43,742 bases of DNA from Glaciecola sp. UBA2563 (GCA_002340325.1 DDLV01000053.1:1-43742), one strand, 5' to 3'; shown: positions 15,487 through 24,541, counted from the first letter of the stretch. A program made the numbers and translations. The notes: a model not told the origin generated them from the sequence alone.

Positions 15487-15810
15487 TCAACTGCCTCTGT
15501 AACTACTGTAACCGTAAGGTGAAATGAGTAGAGGAATATGATAGTGCCCTGTCGCTTCGGTTATTTCAAAGTGTATGTCCACAAAGGGATAGAAGCTTTT
15601 ACCATGATGAGCGAGCAAATATTCCTTGCAGTGAAATCTAATACAATAGACACCAATTGTAAGCAAATGGCTGTCGAAACCACTGCACCTGCCGTCGTGG
15701 TCAGTTGTTTTTTTTACTGATTCCCCACCTGGCGTGGTAAGTGTGAGTGCCATTCCTGCTGCAGGGCATCCCTCAGTAGTATCTAGTACGTGGCTCGACA
15801 AGCTAATCAT
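15487..15810 (-). CDS. uraH: 5-hydroxyisourate hydrolase (transthyretin-like)
   Basis: The 107-residue protein has the hallmarks of HIUase: N-terminal LSSHVLDTTEG with its active-site His, DGRC (Arg), and the C-terminal tetrapeptide YRGS that separates the enzyme from transthyretin. It hydrolyses 5-hydroxyisourate, the PuuD product, to OHCU. A purine-rich AGAGAG precedes the ATG. There is no signal peptide, so it is cytoplasmic. It lies 104 bases after uraD and shares the operon. Confidence 0.95.
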   Translation of the reverse strand: MISLSSHVLDTTEGCPAAGMALTLTTPGGESVKKTTDHDGRCSGFDSHLLTIGVYCIRFHCKEYLLAHHGKSFYPFVDIHFEITEATGHYHIPLLISPYGYSSYRGS

Positions 15811-15913
15811 ACCATTCTCTCTTTTGTATTATGTTTTGTAGAACGCCCATATCTTCAGCTTTCTTAAGTTAGGCAACGCTGCCGATTAATTACCGAATCT
15901 TTACATCGTTTCT

Positions 15914-16423
15914 TTACATCATTACGGCTTTATCAATTCGAAGCAGACTTATTTTGAGTTGTTCTTGCGCAGCTATTTCAATTTCTTTTTCACGTGTATT
16001 TGCGAGTCTCTGTGTCAAAGCAACCAGCATAGTATTGGCGCTTAAACCACTTGCGCATATGATGAAAATAAACCCGTTTTTGTTTAAGTACTCGTGATTT
16101 GCTTCATGCAATTTATTTAGCGTTTGTTCAGAAGCATTTGCTGTACCAGACTGCTCATTACTGGCGAGTGCTTTTGTATTCGCATACTTTTCTCTCAGCG
16201 TATTGATATCACCGATCATAGGATGTCCTTGAAATGCTTCCAAAAAATCCGTTTCTTGCATTTCAGCCCAATGATCTGTAGCAGTCTTAATGATCGATGC
16301 CTTATCTGCATATGGCATCGAATTAACCATCTTGTTGCACCAGCCCTGTGCTGTACAAACCTGCACAAACCATTGATTTGCTTGTTCAGAATCAAGCGAA
16401 TTGAGTTGTGTAACTGTTATCAC
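15914..16423 (-). CDS. uraD: OHCU decarboxylase
   Basis: This 169-residue protein carries the catalytic HPMIGD motif (His67 region, from FQGHPMIGD), a SNEQSGTA segment and the helix with NHEYLNKNGFIFIICASG typical of the family. It decarboxylates OHCU to S-allantoin. The start is GTG at 16423, overlapping the xdhC stop by four bases (GTGA), with AAGGA about nine bases ahead inside xdhC. This is a classic translational coupling. Confidence 0.95.
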   Translation of the reverse strand: MITVTQLNSLDSEQANQWFVQVCTAQGWCNKMVNSMPYADKASIIKTATDHWAEMQETDFLEAFQGHPMIGDINTLREKYANTKALASNEQSGTANASEQTLNKLHEANHEYLNKNGFIFIICASGLSANTMLVALTQRLANTREKEIEIAAQEQLKISLLRIDKAVMM

Positions 16424-17364
16424 ACATTTTTTCCTTGTACATATCTATCTTCTTTAAGACTGCTAGTTTCAGTTGCTCCATCAGCATCCGCTCTTTCTTT
16501 ATTCATCAAAGCCATTATCTGCGCACTTATGGAGACAGCAACCTCAATGGGTCGCTTACCCGTAATGCTTAGGTCACCTATAGGACTAATTAGCCGCTGG
16601 ATTTGAGAAGGTGCAAAACCACGATGCTCGAGCCTTGTCCTAAACCGTTTGGCCTTAGTTTTTGAGCCGATCATGCCAATGTAATTACCTTCTGTATGCT
16701 TAAGAGAAGCTTCTACCAACTTGTAATCCAGCTGATGATTGTGTGTCACAATAATTATCCAAATATTGTTTGGTAAACTTGCGATAATGTGTTCTGGTTC
16801 ATCAATGGTAATAGGCGTTATATTGCTGTGAGCACTGGCAATACGCTGCGCTCCTCCTGCCACATCAGTCAGCTGAACGCCACTTACATCTCCATTTGCT
16901 AATGATACGTCATTGCTAAGTTTGCCGGTTTTATCCAGCCATTTTTCTCTGCTTTCTACCCATTGAATTTGCAAAGGTAGCTGCGCCAATATAGGCACCA
17001 ATGCTTGCGCAACATGGCCTGCACCAAAAACAGCGACATGTTGTTGGTGATCGAGCATGACTTCAAACAAAAGTTTGACCGCCCCGCCGCAACACTGACC
17101 AAGCTTGCTTGACAAAGGATACGACACAATTTCCTGACAGGATGTGCCTTTGGCGAGTAAGTCACGGGCTTGTTTTACCGCCTCAAATTCAAGATGCCCA
17201 CCGCCGATAGTATCGACTTGCTCATCACCTGTTACCACCATTTTCGTGCCATCGTCCCTCGGTGTTGAGCCCGCAGCACGTATGACGGTAATTAGCACAT
17301 AACCAAGCCCCTTCTGCTCACATTCGTGGACTTTCTCATGCCAAGATGTCACGTTTAATCCCAT
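16420..17364 (-). CDS. xdhC: XdhC, molybdenum-cofactor sulfuration chaperone for xanthine dehydrogenase
   Basis: This 314-residue protein shows the XdhC/CoxI N-terminal block (RAAGSTPRDDGTKMVV, GGGHLEFEA) with QCCGG (~91-95). A Rossmann-like C-terminal domain follows (HVAVFGAGHVAQAL, then GMIGSKTKAKRFR near 240). XdhC binds and protects the molybdopterin cofactor, promotes its sulfuration and inserts it into XdhB. It starts seven bases after the xdhB stop. Family length and motifs are standard. Confidence 0.95.
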   Translation of the reverse strand: MGLNVTSWHEKVHECEQKGLGYVLITVIRAAGSTPRDDGTKMVVTGDEQVDTIGGGHLEFEAVKQARDLLAKGTSCQEIVSYPLSSKLGQCCGGAVKLLFEVMLDHQQHVAVFGAGHVAQALVPILAQLPLQIQWVESREKWLDKTGKLSNDVSLANGDVSGVQLTDVAGGAQRIASAHSNITPITIDEPEHIIASLPNNIWIIIVTHNHQLDYKLVEASLKHTEGNYIGMIGSKTKAKRFRTRLEHRGFAPSQIQRLISPIGDLSITGKRPIEVAVSISAQIMALMNKERADADGATETSSLKEDRYVQGKNV

Positions 17365-17371
17365 AAGTGTC

Positions 17372-19711
17372 TCAATTCGAAGATTGCATTTGGTTAATAG
17401 CGTTCAAAATTCGTTCTGGCGTTGCTGGTGTATCAAGGTTTGGATCGGTTCTGTAATCATCGATGCTAGAAATAGCGTCCTTGATCGCGCACCAAACAGA
17501 AATAGCCAACATAAATGGCGGCTCACCTACAGCTTTACTGTGGTAAATGCTATTTTCATTGTTCGGTCTACCAAAGAGGCTCACCTTAAAATGCTCGGGT
17601 GTATCACCAATCGCAGGGATTTTATAAGTCGCCAGATTGTTGCTTGTAAGCACGCCTTCTTCATTCCAGACCAAGTCCTCAGTTGTCAGCCATCCCATCC
17701 CTTGAATAAATCCGCCTTCAATCTGTCCAATATCAATCGCTTCGTTAAGGCTTGTTCCAACATCATGCAAGATATCAACATGGGTGACTTTATTCTCGCC
17801 TGTAAGCGTATCTATCATGACTTCACTGACAGCAGCACCATAGGCAAAGTAGAAAAACGGTCTTCCTTTTCCTGTCGCGCGGTCATAGTGTATTTTGGGT
17901 GTTTTATAAAATCCGCCTGCTGAAAGTGATACGCGGGCCATATAAGCCTCTTGAATCAGTTCCGCCCAAGGCATCTTGTGATGACCGCACCAGACATGGT
18001 TATCTCGGAATTCGACATCATCTTTACTTCCGCCTACTTTTTCAGCGTAAAAACTGGTAAGGCGCTCTTTGATAGCAATACAAGCATTTTGCGCTGCTTT
18101 GCCATTTAGATCGGAACCGCTAGACGCTGCTGTTGGCGAAGTATTTGGCACCTTGTCTGTGCGCGTGGATGTGATATCGACTTCTTCCAAGCTTACGCCA
18201 AACTCATGCGCCACAATCTGACTGATTTTGGTATGCAGTCCTTGTCCCATTTCGGTGCCACCATGGTTAGCTTGAATACTGCCATCCGTGTAGATATGCA
18301 CGAGTGCACCTGCTTGATTAAGGTGTTTGGCGGTAAATGAAATACCAAATTTTACAGGTGTAAGTGCTAGTCCTTTCTTTATAAATGGGCTTTTTGCATT
18401 AAATGCTTTGATTTGCTCGCGTCTCGCCCAGTAATTCGATGATTGTTCTAGCTGCGCGAGAATCTCAGGTAATAGATTCTGCTCTATCTCCATCCCATAT
18501 GGCGTTGTCATTCCAGTCTTCGAACCATATAGATTTAGTTTTCTTACTGATAAGGGATCTTGGTTTGTCGCCCGTGCGATTTTGTCGTTGATTGCCTCAG
18601 CCATTATCATGCCTTGAGGCCCGCCAAAGCCACGAAATGCAGTATGCGATACCTGATTGGTTTTCATGCGATGCCCTTGGATCTCGCAGGCATCATAATA
18701 ATAGCCGTTATCGGCATGAAACATCGCTCTGTCGACAATCGCATCGGAGAGGTCAGGTGAATGTCCGCAGTTGCCATTCACTTCTATTTCAGCTGCGGTA
18801 ATTTTACCAGCGTCATCAAATCCAATGCGATAATGATTTTCAAATGGATGGCGTTTACCTGTCACCTGCATATCTTGTTGGCGAGACAGACGTATTTTGA
18901 CGGCGCATTTGTTTCGCTTTGCCAGAATAGCGGCAAGACATGCCCATTGCGCGGCTTGGGTTTCTTTGCCGCCAAACGCACCGCCCATCCTGCGCATATC
19001 AACAGTGATTTTATTGAGTTTGACATCTAAGACCTCAGCTACCAGCTTTTGCACTTCGCTAGGATGTTGGCTAGATGAATACACCAACATACGGTCTTCT
19101 TCCTCAGGCACTACCAATGCAACCTGCCCTTCAAGATAAAGGTGTTCTTGCCCGCCGACTATTAGCGTGCCTGATGCGTTATTCGGCGACGCTGCTATTA
19201 CGCTTTGCACATCTCCGCGCTGCATAGTATGGCTTGGACGAACAAAAGATTGTTTTTCCTTTGCTTCGTTTACATCTAAGATCGCAGGCTTGTCCTCGAC
19301 ATCGATTATTGCTTTTTTCGCCGCTACTCTGGCAAGTTCAGCTGTTTCGGCCATTACTGCAAATACAGGTTGGCAGTGAAACTTGATTTCGTCTTTGGCA
19401 AGTATCGGATCACCTTTAAACACTGGGCCAATATCGATATGACCCGGCACATCATCGACAGTTATAACATCAATAACACCTTGGCTATTTCGAACTGCAA
19501 CTAGGTCAACGCGTTTTATATTTCCTGCTACCGAATGACTAAAGCCAACGGCAGCGTGTTTTGTGTCCTGCCTAGAGACGATGTCATCAATGTAGTTCGC
19601 CGAACCAGAGACTTGCCTGACCGCGCTTTCATGATGAGTTGTCGTTGTTTTCGAAGTGCTCGTTTTTTGTGGTTGCGTTGAAGCAACTGAAACATCCGTC
19701 ATTTTACGCAT
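17372..19711 (-). CDS. xdhB: Xanthine dehydrogenase, molybdopterin-binding subunit
   Basis: The 779-residue large subunit contains the N-terminal aldehyde-oxidase a/b hammerhead (HESAVRQVSGSANYIDD) and the MoCo-binding domains. The Mo-site motifs GGAFGGKE, AFRGFGGPQGM and GTEMGQGLHTKI are present, and the catalytic Glu730 is in KAVGEPPF near the C-terminus. It hydroxylates hypoxanthine and xanthine to urate with XdhA. Translation overlaps xdhA by eight bases; a second ATG at 19702 is equally possible. Confidence 0.96.
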   Translation of the reverse strand: MRKMTDVSVASTQPQKTSTSKTTTTHHESAVRQVSGSANYIDDIVSRQDTKHAAVGFSHSVAGNIKRVDLVAVRNSQGVIDVITVDDVPGHIDIGPVFKGDPILAKDEIKFHCQPVFAVMAETAELARVAAKKAIIDVEDKPAILDVNEAKEKQSFVRPSHTMQRGDVQSVIAASPNNASGTLIVGGQEHLYLEGQVALVVPEEEDRMLVYSSSQHPSEVQKLVAEVLDVKLNKITVDMRRMGGAFGGKETQAAQWACLAAILAKRNKCAVKIRLSRQQDMQVTGKRHPFENHYRIGFDDAGKITAAEIEVNGNCGHSPDLSDAIVDRAMFHADNGYYYDACEIQGHRMKTNQVSHTAFRGFGGPQGMIMAEAINDKIARATNQDPLSVRKLNLYGSKTGMTTPYGMEIEQNLLPEILAQLEQSSNYWARREQIKAFNAKSPFIKKGLALTPVKFGISFTAKHLNQAGALVHIYTDGSIQANHGGTEMGQGLHTKISQIVAHEFGVSLEEVDITSTRTDKVPNTSPTAASSGSDLNGKAAQNACIAIKERLTSFYAEKVGGSKDDVEFRDNHVWCGHHKMPWAELIQEAYMARVSLSAGGFYKTPKIHYDRATGKGRPFFYFAYGAAVSEVMIDTLTGENKVTHVDILHDVGTSLNEAIDIGQIEGGFIQGMGWLTTEDLVWNEEGVLTSNNLATYKIPAIGDTPEHFKVSLFGRPNNENSIYHSKAVGEPPFMLAISVWCAIKDAISSIDDYRTDPNLDTPATPERILNAINQMQSSN

Positions 19712-21182
19712 GTTCGATAACTCTCGTTTGAATGTTTAACTGGCTCTGGTTGGTCTCTAACCAAAAACGATGCCATAAATTTTGCAGTACCTGTTTGCGA
19801 TAAGTAGCGCTTGCTCTCACATCACCAATAGGTTGAAATGCTGTCGCTAAGCTCTCTTTGCCCAAGATAACGTTATTTTGTTCGTCCCAATTTTTACCGA
19901 GCATCTCGGATTCTAATGCAGCGCAGAATGAAGGCGTAGCCGCCACGCCACCAAACCCGCTATGTAGCGTCTTAACGTTGCCATCTTCCACGTCGATGCA
20001 CATTGCCATGCAAACAGCTGAGATATCATCTTCTATCCGCTTAGACACTTTATACACTTTAAGCTGCTGCGTTTTCTTAAGTAAGGGAATTCGGATCGCT
20101 TGGATCCACTCGTTTTCATTAAGACGTGTTTGTTTGTATCCCGTAAAAAACTCTCTTACTGATATCTCTCGGACATTTTCACCATCATCGAGCAATAACG
20201 TAGCGTTAAGGGCTAGCAAAACGGGCGGTAAATCACCAATTGGAGATGCGTTTGCGATATTGCCGCCAATAGTGGCTTGATTTCGGATAGGGACACTAGC
20301 GAAGCGCTCAAATATTTCGGCTAAATCTGGAAATTGCGAGACTAATATTTGCTCAACATCACTCAATGTTGAAGCCGCCCCGATTGTCACAACATCATTA
20401 TCGAGCGTTATTTGTTGAAGTTCCGGGATATATTTTACACTGATCAGAACAGGTAAATTTTTTAGTTGCTGTGTATGGACCAAAGCTAAATCAGTGCTGC
20501 CTGCGACCAGATTTGCGCCAGGGTTATCAGCAATGTCACGTGCAAGTTCGTAGCGTGTTGTTGGTAACAAGGAGTGCTGGTTTGAGCCTCCGCCGCTAGG
20601 GATAGCATCGAGCTTTTTGATAATCTCTATTTCGCTAAATGTTGGCTCATAGCCTCGCATATCCGCCTCAGCGCATGCGTCAATACTTGCATCGATAATC
20701 GGCTTATACCCAGTACACCGACAGAGATTGCCAGACAATGCTTTGATCACCTGTTCGCGACCAACGTCTTGTTGTTGCTGGGACGCATTCTGATACATCG
20801 CATACATCGACATAACAAACCCCGGCGTACAAAACCCACACTGCGTCGCATTAGCATCTACCATCGCTTGTTGCACAGGATGTAAGGTGCCATTCTTACT
20901 CAAATGCTCGACCGTAATGACCTGCTTTTTATGCAGTGCAGATAAGAACGTTATGCAGCTATTGATTGCTTGATACTTTACGTATTTCTTTGGGTTTGTT
21001 AAATCAGTCTTCGTGTGCGAAACTTCGGCTGTAACAATGGTGCATGCACCGCAATCGCCGGCTGCGCAACCTTCTTTAGTGCCGGTTAACTGTTTATGCT
21101 CGCGCAAATAATCCAGCAACGTGAGGTCCGCAGGTTCATTTTCGATTTGAATCAACTCATTATTTAAAAGAAACTGGATCAT
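19704..21182 (-). CDS. xdhA: Xanthine dehydrogenase, FeS/FAD subunit
   Basis: This 492-residue subunit has a plant-type [2Fe-2S] domain (Cys39, 44, 47 in KEGCAAGDCGAC and Cys76), a second [2Fe-2S] domain (QCGFC, Cys115/118; NLCRC, Cys154/156), and an FAD domain with NLVAGSTDLAL (~224-234) and TIGGNIANASPIGD (304-317). It transfers electrons from the Mo site of XdhB to FAD and NAD+. It is the first gene of the seven-gene purine operon. No good ribosome site precedes the ATG. Its long leader contains a palindromic element (21240-21343) and, further up, a RutR-like operator (21463-21478). Confidence 0.96.
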   Translation of the reverse strand: MIQFLLNNELIQIENEPADLTLLDYLREHKQLTGTKEGCAAGDCGACTIVTAEVSHTKTDLTNPKKYVKYQAINSCITFLSALHKKQVITVEHLSKNGTLHPVQQAMVDANATQCGFCTPGFVMSMYAMYQNASQQQQDVGREQVIKALSGNLCRCTGYKPIIDASIDACAEADMRGYEPTFSEIEIIKKLDAIPSGGGSNQHSLLPTTRYELARDIADNPGANLVAGSTDLALVHTQQLKNLPVLISVKYIPELQQITLDNDVVTIGAASTLSDVEQILVSQFPDLAEIFERFASVPIRNQATIGGNIANASPIGDLPPVLLALNATLLLDDGENVREISVREFFTGYKQTRLNENEWIQAIRIPLLKKTQQLKVYKVSKRIEDDISAVCMAMCIDVEDGNVKTLHSGFGGVAATPSFCAALESEMLGKNWDEQNNVILGKESLATAFQPIGDVRASATYRKQVLQNLWHRFWLETNQSQLNIQTRVIEHA

Positions 21183-21239
21183 GATAATTATTAAAGCTCT
21201 ATTCGTGTTATCCGTTATTTAATCATGCATCGCTCATTC

Positions 21240-21343
21240 AATCATAAGGCGCAGAGATTTGAAAGACGCTGTAAACCCTTCCATGGGCGCTCCGAAAAAT
21301 CATCCTTGATTTTTAGGCTTTCAAATCTCTGCACCTTATGATT
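21240..21343. repeat. Palindromic element copy 1 (26-bp arms, two hexaloop hairpins)
   Basis: The arms 21240-21265 and 21318-21343 are complementary at 25 of 26 positions. Between them lie two small hairpins: CCC-TTCCAT-GGG, and AAAAATC-ATCCTT-GATTTTT. The left core begins ACGCT. The same organisation is found at 26170-26267 with completely different arm sequence. The element occupies the leader of xdhA, 58 bases before its start codon. Confidence 0.9.
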
Positions 21344-21462
21344 AACTGTGTTTTCGCCTGATAGTGAAAAAACAGTTACCTCTTACAGAGCATTTATCGA
21401 AGCGTCAGTTAATAAAAATTGAAGTTTCAAATAAACACAGTATCACAAACTGGAATAAAAAA

Positions 21463-21478
21463 TAGACCAATCGGTCAG
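21463..21478. promoter_or_regulatory. RutR-type operator in the divergent purine promoter region
   Basis: The palindrome TAGACCAATCGGTCAG matches the E. coli RutR consensus TTGACCANNTGGTCAA at 11 of 14 defined positions. It lies between xdhA and the RutR-like TetR gene, so one site could control both directions. Confidence 0.7.
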
Positions 21479-21620
21479 TTTTTTGTATCGTTACATGTAC
21501 ATATCGATTTGAACATTTAAACCTTGGTGTACTTTACTATCAAAGCAGACGGCGCGAGAATGTAGCAGAGGTCTTTAACCATTATTTCATTTAAAATAAT
21601 CTCATTTAAAATTATCCAGT

Positions 21621-22253
21621 ATGAAATCATCAAGTAATATCGCTGCGAAGCGACGCTCATTGATCCTTTCAGCCGCACTTAAAACGTTTGCAGAAAATGG
21701 CTATAGAGGTGCATCTATTCAAAAAATCGCCGATAGGGCTGGTTTACCAAAGGCCAACATTCTCTATTATTTCAAAAATAAGAAACTCTTATACTCAGCA
21801 GTCATGCAGTCAATCGTTAGCATGTGGAATTCAACATTCGATAGCGTGACTGTCGACGATTGTCCATCAACAGCGTTGGCCACCTATATCGCCGACAAAA
21901 TGGAAATATCTCGTTTACACCCATACTCATCTAAAGCCTTTGCAATTGAAATAATAAACGGCGCTAACAACCTCGACAACGCTTTTAAAAATTGGCACGT
22001 GGAATGGGTAGAAGGCCGAAAACAGGTTATCCAAGGCTGGATAAACGCAGGGAAAATGAAGAATATGAATCCCGAGTTTTTGTTATATCACATTTGGTCA
22101 AGCACACAGCACTATGCTGATTTTTCGGCGCAGATAAATAATTTGAGAGGCACTCCGTTAACGAAAGATGAGTTTAGCGAAGCGACGTCTACAGTGGTCA
22201 ATCTTATCCTCAAAGGTTGCGGCTTGACCGTACCAGAGGAATTTACGTTATAG
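21621..22253 (+). CDS. TetR family regulator, RutR (YcdC)-like, of purine catabolism
   Basis: This 210-residue protein has the TetR helix-turn-helix (residues ~30-55: GASIQKIADRAGLPKANILYYF) and a C-terminal domain resembling RutR (RLHPYSSKAFAIEIINGA; LYHIWSSTQHYADF). RutR senses uracil/thymine and controls pyrimidine and purine degradation genes. Here the gene is divergent from the xdh operon and eight bases ahead of puuE, so regulation of purine breakdown is very likely. The ligand may be a purine intermediate rather than uracil; that cannot be seen from sequence. A matching operator lies at 21463-21478. Confidence 0.9.
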   Translation: MKSSSNIAAKRRSLILSAALKTFAENGYRGASIQKIADRAGLPKANILYYFKNKKLLYSAVMQSIVSMWNSTFDSVTVDDCPSTALATYIADKMEISRLHPYSSKAFAIEIINGANNLDNAFKNWHVEWVEGRKQVIQGWINAGKMKNMNPEFLLYHIWSSTQHYADFSAQINNLRGTPLTKDEFSEATSTVVNLILKGCGLTVPEEFTL

Positions 22254-22260
22254 GTGCCTA

Positions 22261-23187
22261 ATGAAAAATAAAAATACACAAGACTACCCCAGAGATCTTA
22301 TCGGATATGGCGAATCTCCCCCTCATCCAAAGTGGCCAGATAATGCCAAATTAGCCTTGCAGTTCGTCATCAACTATGAGGAAGGCGGCGAGAACTGTGT
22401 CTTGCATGGCGATAAACACTCTGAAATATTTCTATCAGAAATCATAGGGGCGCAAGCATTTGCAGACAGACATCTAAGTATGGAGTCACTTTACGAATAT
22501 GGAAGCAGAGCTGGGTTTTGGCGACTGCATCGGCTTTTCACTAAATACCAAATTCCTGCGACAGTTTTTGGTGTCACAATGGCGATGCAACGACATCCAG
22601 GAGCCGTGGAAGCAATGATGCGTTCTGATTGGGAAATTGCCAGCCATGCGATGCGCTGGATACATTTTCAGGATATGCCAATCGAAGAAGAAAGGCAGCA
22701 AATAGACGATGCCATAATGCTACATGAGTCACTCACCGGTGCCAAACCATGTGGTTGGTACACAGGAAGAACAAGTCCAAATACTCTAGCATTAATTGCT
22801 GAACGAGAGGATGTATTATATTGCGCTGACTCTTACGCAGACGACCTTCCCTATTATGATTATCACTACAGCCGTCCGTTGCTGATGGTGCCTTACACGC
22901 TTGATACCAATGACATGCGATTTGCATCACCGCAGGGGTTTAATACGGGCAACGACTTCTATGAATACTTAAAGGATGCATTTGATGTGCTTTTTGAAGA
23001 AGGTGAAACGCACCCTAAGATGCTCTCAATTGGTTTGCACTGCAGAATCATTGGCCGCCCGGCACGATTAAAATCGCTGGAAAGATTTATCCAATATGCG
23101 ATGAGCCACAGCGATATTTGGGTTTGTACAAGACAACAAATCGCTGAGCATTGGCAACGTAATTTCCCGCCGGAGATGGAATTTTAG
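22261..23187 (+). CDS. puuE: Allantoinase PuuE (polysaccharide-deacetylase fold)
   Basis: This 308-residue cytoplasmic enzyme hydrolyses allantoin to allantoate. PuuE signatures are RDLIGYGESPP at the start, QFVINYEEGGENCVLHGD, DWEIASHAMRW (~123-133), GWYTGRTSPNT and the closing LSIGLHCRIIGRPARL (~255-270). It is unrelated to the metal-dependent AllB type. It is co-transcribed with the TetR gene eight bases upstream. It completes the pathway from guanine to allantoate; later steps are not in the window. Confidence 0.94.
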   Translation: MKNKNTQDYPRDLIGYGESPPHPKWPDNAKLALQFVINYEEGGENCVLHGDKHSEIFLSEIIGAQAFADRHLSMESLYEYGSRAGFWRLHRLFTKYQIPATVFGVTMAMQRHPGAVEAMMRSDWEIASHAMRWIHFQDMPIEEERQQIDDAIMLHESLTGAKPCGWYTGRTSPNTLALIAEREDVLYCADSYADDLPYYDYHYSRPLLMVPYTLDTNDMRFASPQGFNTGNDFYEYLKDAFDVLFEEGETHPKMLSIGLHCRIIGRPARLKSLERFIQYAMSHSDIWVCTRQQIAEHWQRNFPPEMEF

Positions 23188-23392
23188 ATCCTTAAATAAG
23201 TCGCGTTTGTTAAATGCTGCATAATCAAACATCTTACATTCAATGATTTTGTATTCAGATTTGGCTTTATCATTAATTTATATTTTTGGACAAACCAATC
23301 ATTGAAATAAATACAGAATACTTACCACCATTGTCTTGGTAGTTTACGCAATTCTACAGGGATGATTTTTCGATTTTGAAGTGATAGATGAG

Positions 23393-23427
23393 AAAAATGC
23401 CCAAGCAAAAGATAATGTTGGGCATTT
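23393..23427 (-). terminator. Terminator of the phasin-HhH gene
   Basis: On the minus strand a perfect 10-bp stem AAATGCCCAA/TTGGGCATTT with a 13-base loop ends in a run of five T. It starts about 16 bases after the stop of the gene at 23443-24171. Confidence 0.85.
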
Positions 23428-23442
23428 AAATCTGGAAGAAGG

Positions 23443-24171
23443 TTACGATAACTCTTTTGCTTGAGGGATCCATTCCTCGCGGTCAATTCTGCCTTTGAAA
23501 GACAGGCTGTCATCAACCCATGCAACGTCTTTAGCACTCCATGCTGCGATTTGACTGAAGTGATAAATACCCAGTCCATTCAGCTTTTCACTTAGCTTTG
23601 GTCCGATGCCCTTGATTTTAGTTAAATCGTCAGGTGTTCCGTTCGGTTTTGACAACAGCTCGGGTTTGTCATCAGCTTTCTTTTTTGCAACCGGTTTCGG
23701 CTTCACAGCTGCTTTCTTAGCAGGTGCTGCCTTTTTAGCCGGCGCAGCCTCTTTTGTTGGCGCTGGCTTTGTTTCTGCTTTTGGTTTTGGTGCAGCTTTT
23801 GCCTTGGCTTTGGGCGCTGGTGTTGGTGTTGGCTTGGCTGGTGCTTTTGTTGTGGACGCTGAAGCCAATGATGATGCCTTCGCCATTAACTCTTTTGCAC
23901 TACCGAAAAATGGCATGCCGTACATTAGGCGCAGAGAATATTCTAACTGAGCTTGATTATGCTTTGCGATCAGATCAAGCATCTGCTTATTTAACTCAAG
24001 ATTTTTGGAACCGTCTTTGATGGAAAATCCATCTTCCTTTAATTTAGACATTCCTTCTTCGTAAATTGAATTAGCATTTTTAGTAAAGTCAGACCAAGCT
24101 GCCCGACTCTCTGCAAAATACTCGTCTGGAGATAAGGGGTCCAATCCCTCAAATTTTTTTGTGAAAAACAT
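23443..24171 (-). CDS. Phasin-like protein fused to a helix-hairpin-helix domain
   Basis: This 242-residue protein has three parts. Residues 1-105 form a phasin-like helical domain (AWSDFTKNANSIYEEGM; LDLIAKHNQAQLEYSLRLM). Residues ~106-172 are a low-complexity Ala/Lys/Pro linker of the histone H1/PhaF kind. Residues ~178-242 form a helix-hairpin-helix domain (LTKIKGIGPKLSEKLNGLG, then FSQIAAWSAKDV). Phasins coat polyhydroxyalkanoate granules, and H1-like tails bind DNA, so the protein could tether granules to the nucleoid; this is inference, and no PHA synthase gene is in the window. GGAG seven bases before the ATG supports the start. It is monocistronic with a strong terminator. Confidence 0.75.
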   Translation of the reverse strand: MFFTKKFEGLDPLSPDEYFAESRAAWSDFTKNANSIYEEGMSKLKEDGFSIKDGSKNLELNKQMLDLIAKHNQAQLEYSLRLMYGMPFFGSAKELMAKASSLASASTTKAPAKPTPTPAPKAKAKAAPKPKAETKPAPTKEAAPAKKAAPAKKAAVKPKPVAKKKADDKPELLSKPNGTPDDLTKIKGIGPKLSEKLNGLGIYHFSQIAAWSAKDVAWVDDSLSFKGRIDREEWIPQAKELS

Positions 24172-24541
24172 GGATGCTCCGAATGATTGAGTAGGTAAAG
24201 TAATGATATATCAGGGAAGTATGGAACCAATTTCATCCGAAGGCAAACGATTCCCATTATAAATTGTATGATTTTTGTGCTACGTCAACCAAATTTTTCA
24301 CGCTCGGGTAATTATGTATGAAAAATTGCATAAACCTGATTTCTAGCGCGTAACGAGACCATATATATGGTGAATAACAAACTGTCGCAGTCCTGAGGTA
24401 AGCGTAGGTGGAAACTACCCACCTGCACCGAATTACTCTCTCGATACTGCTTTTTACGTTGTCTATTTGTGCTAATGCTGTTCGTTTAAGCGATGCTAAT
24501 CATATCAATGATTGATGACGCTGACGTTTCAATACAGCATG
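24172..24541. other. Gene-free stretch
   Basis: The 370 bases between two minus-strand genes carry no convincing ORF. A short hairpin AGGTGG-N7-CCACCT lies near 24408-24430 without a T-run. The ribosome site of the phasin gene is at its left edge. Otherwise I see nothing of note. Confidence 0.5.

Noticed and set aside
21240..21343. Integron attC site or CRISPR repeat as identity of the palindromic elements
   Set aside because: The copies are dispersed singly with unrelated arms, have no GTTRRRY-type ends, no cassette genes, no integrase and no array of regular spacers.
23606..23950. Plus-strand ORF of 114 codons rich in Ala, Gly, Phe and Leu
   Set aside because: It is the antisense of the Ala/Lys/Pro-rich linker of the phasin-type gene; low-complexity coding sequence commonly opens the opposite frames. 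There is no ribosome site and no family.
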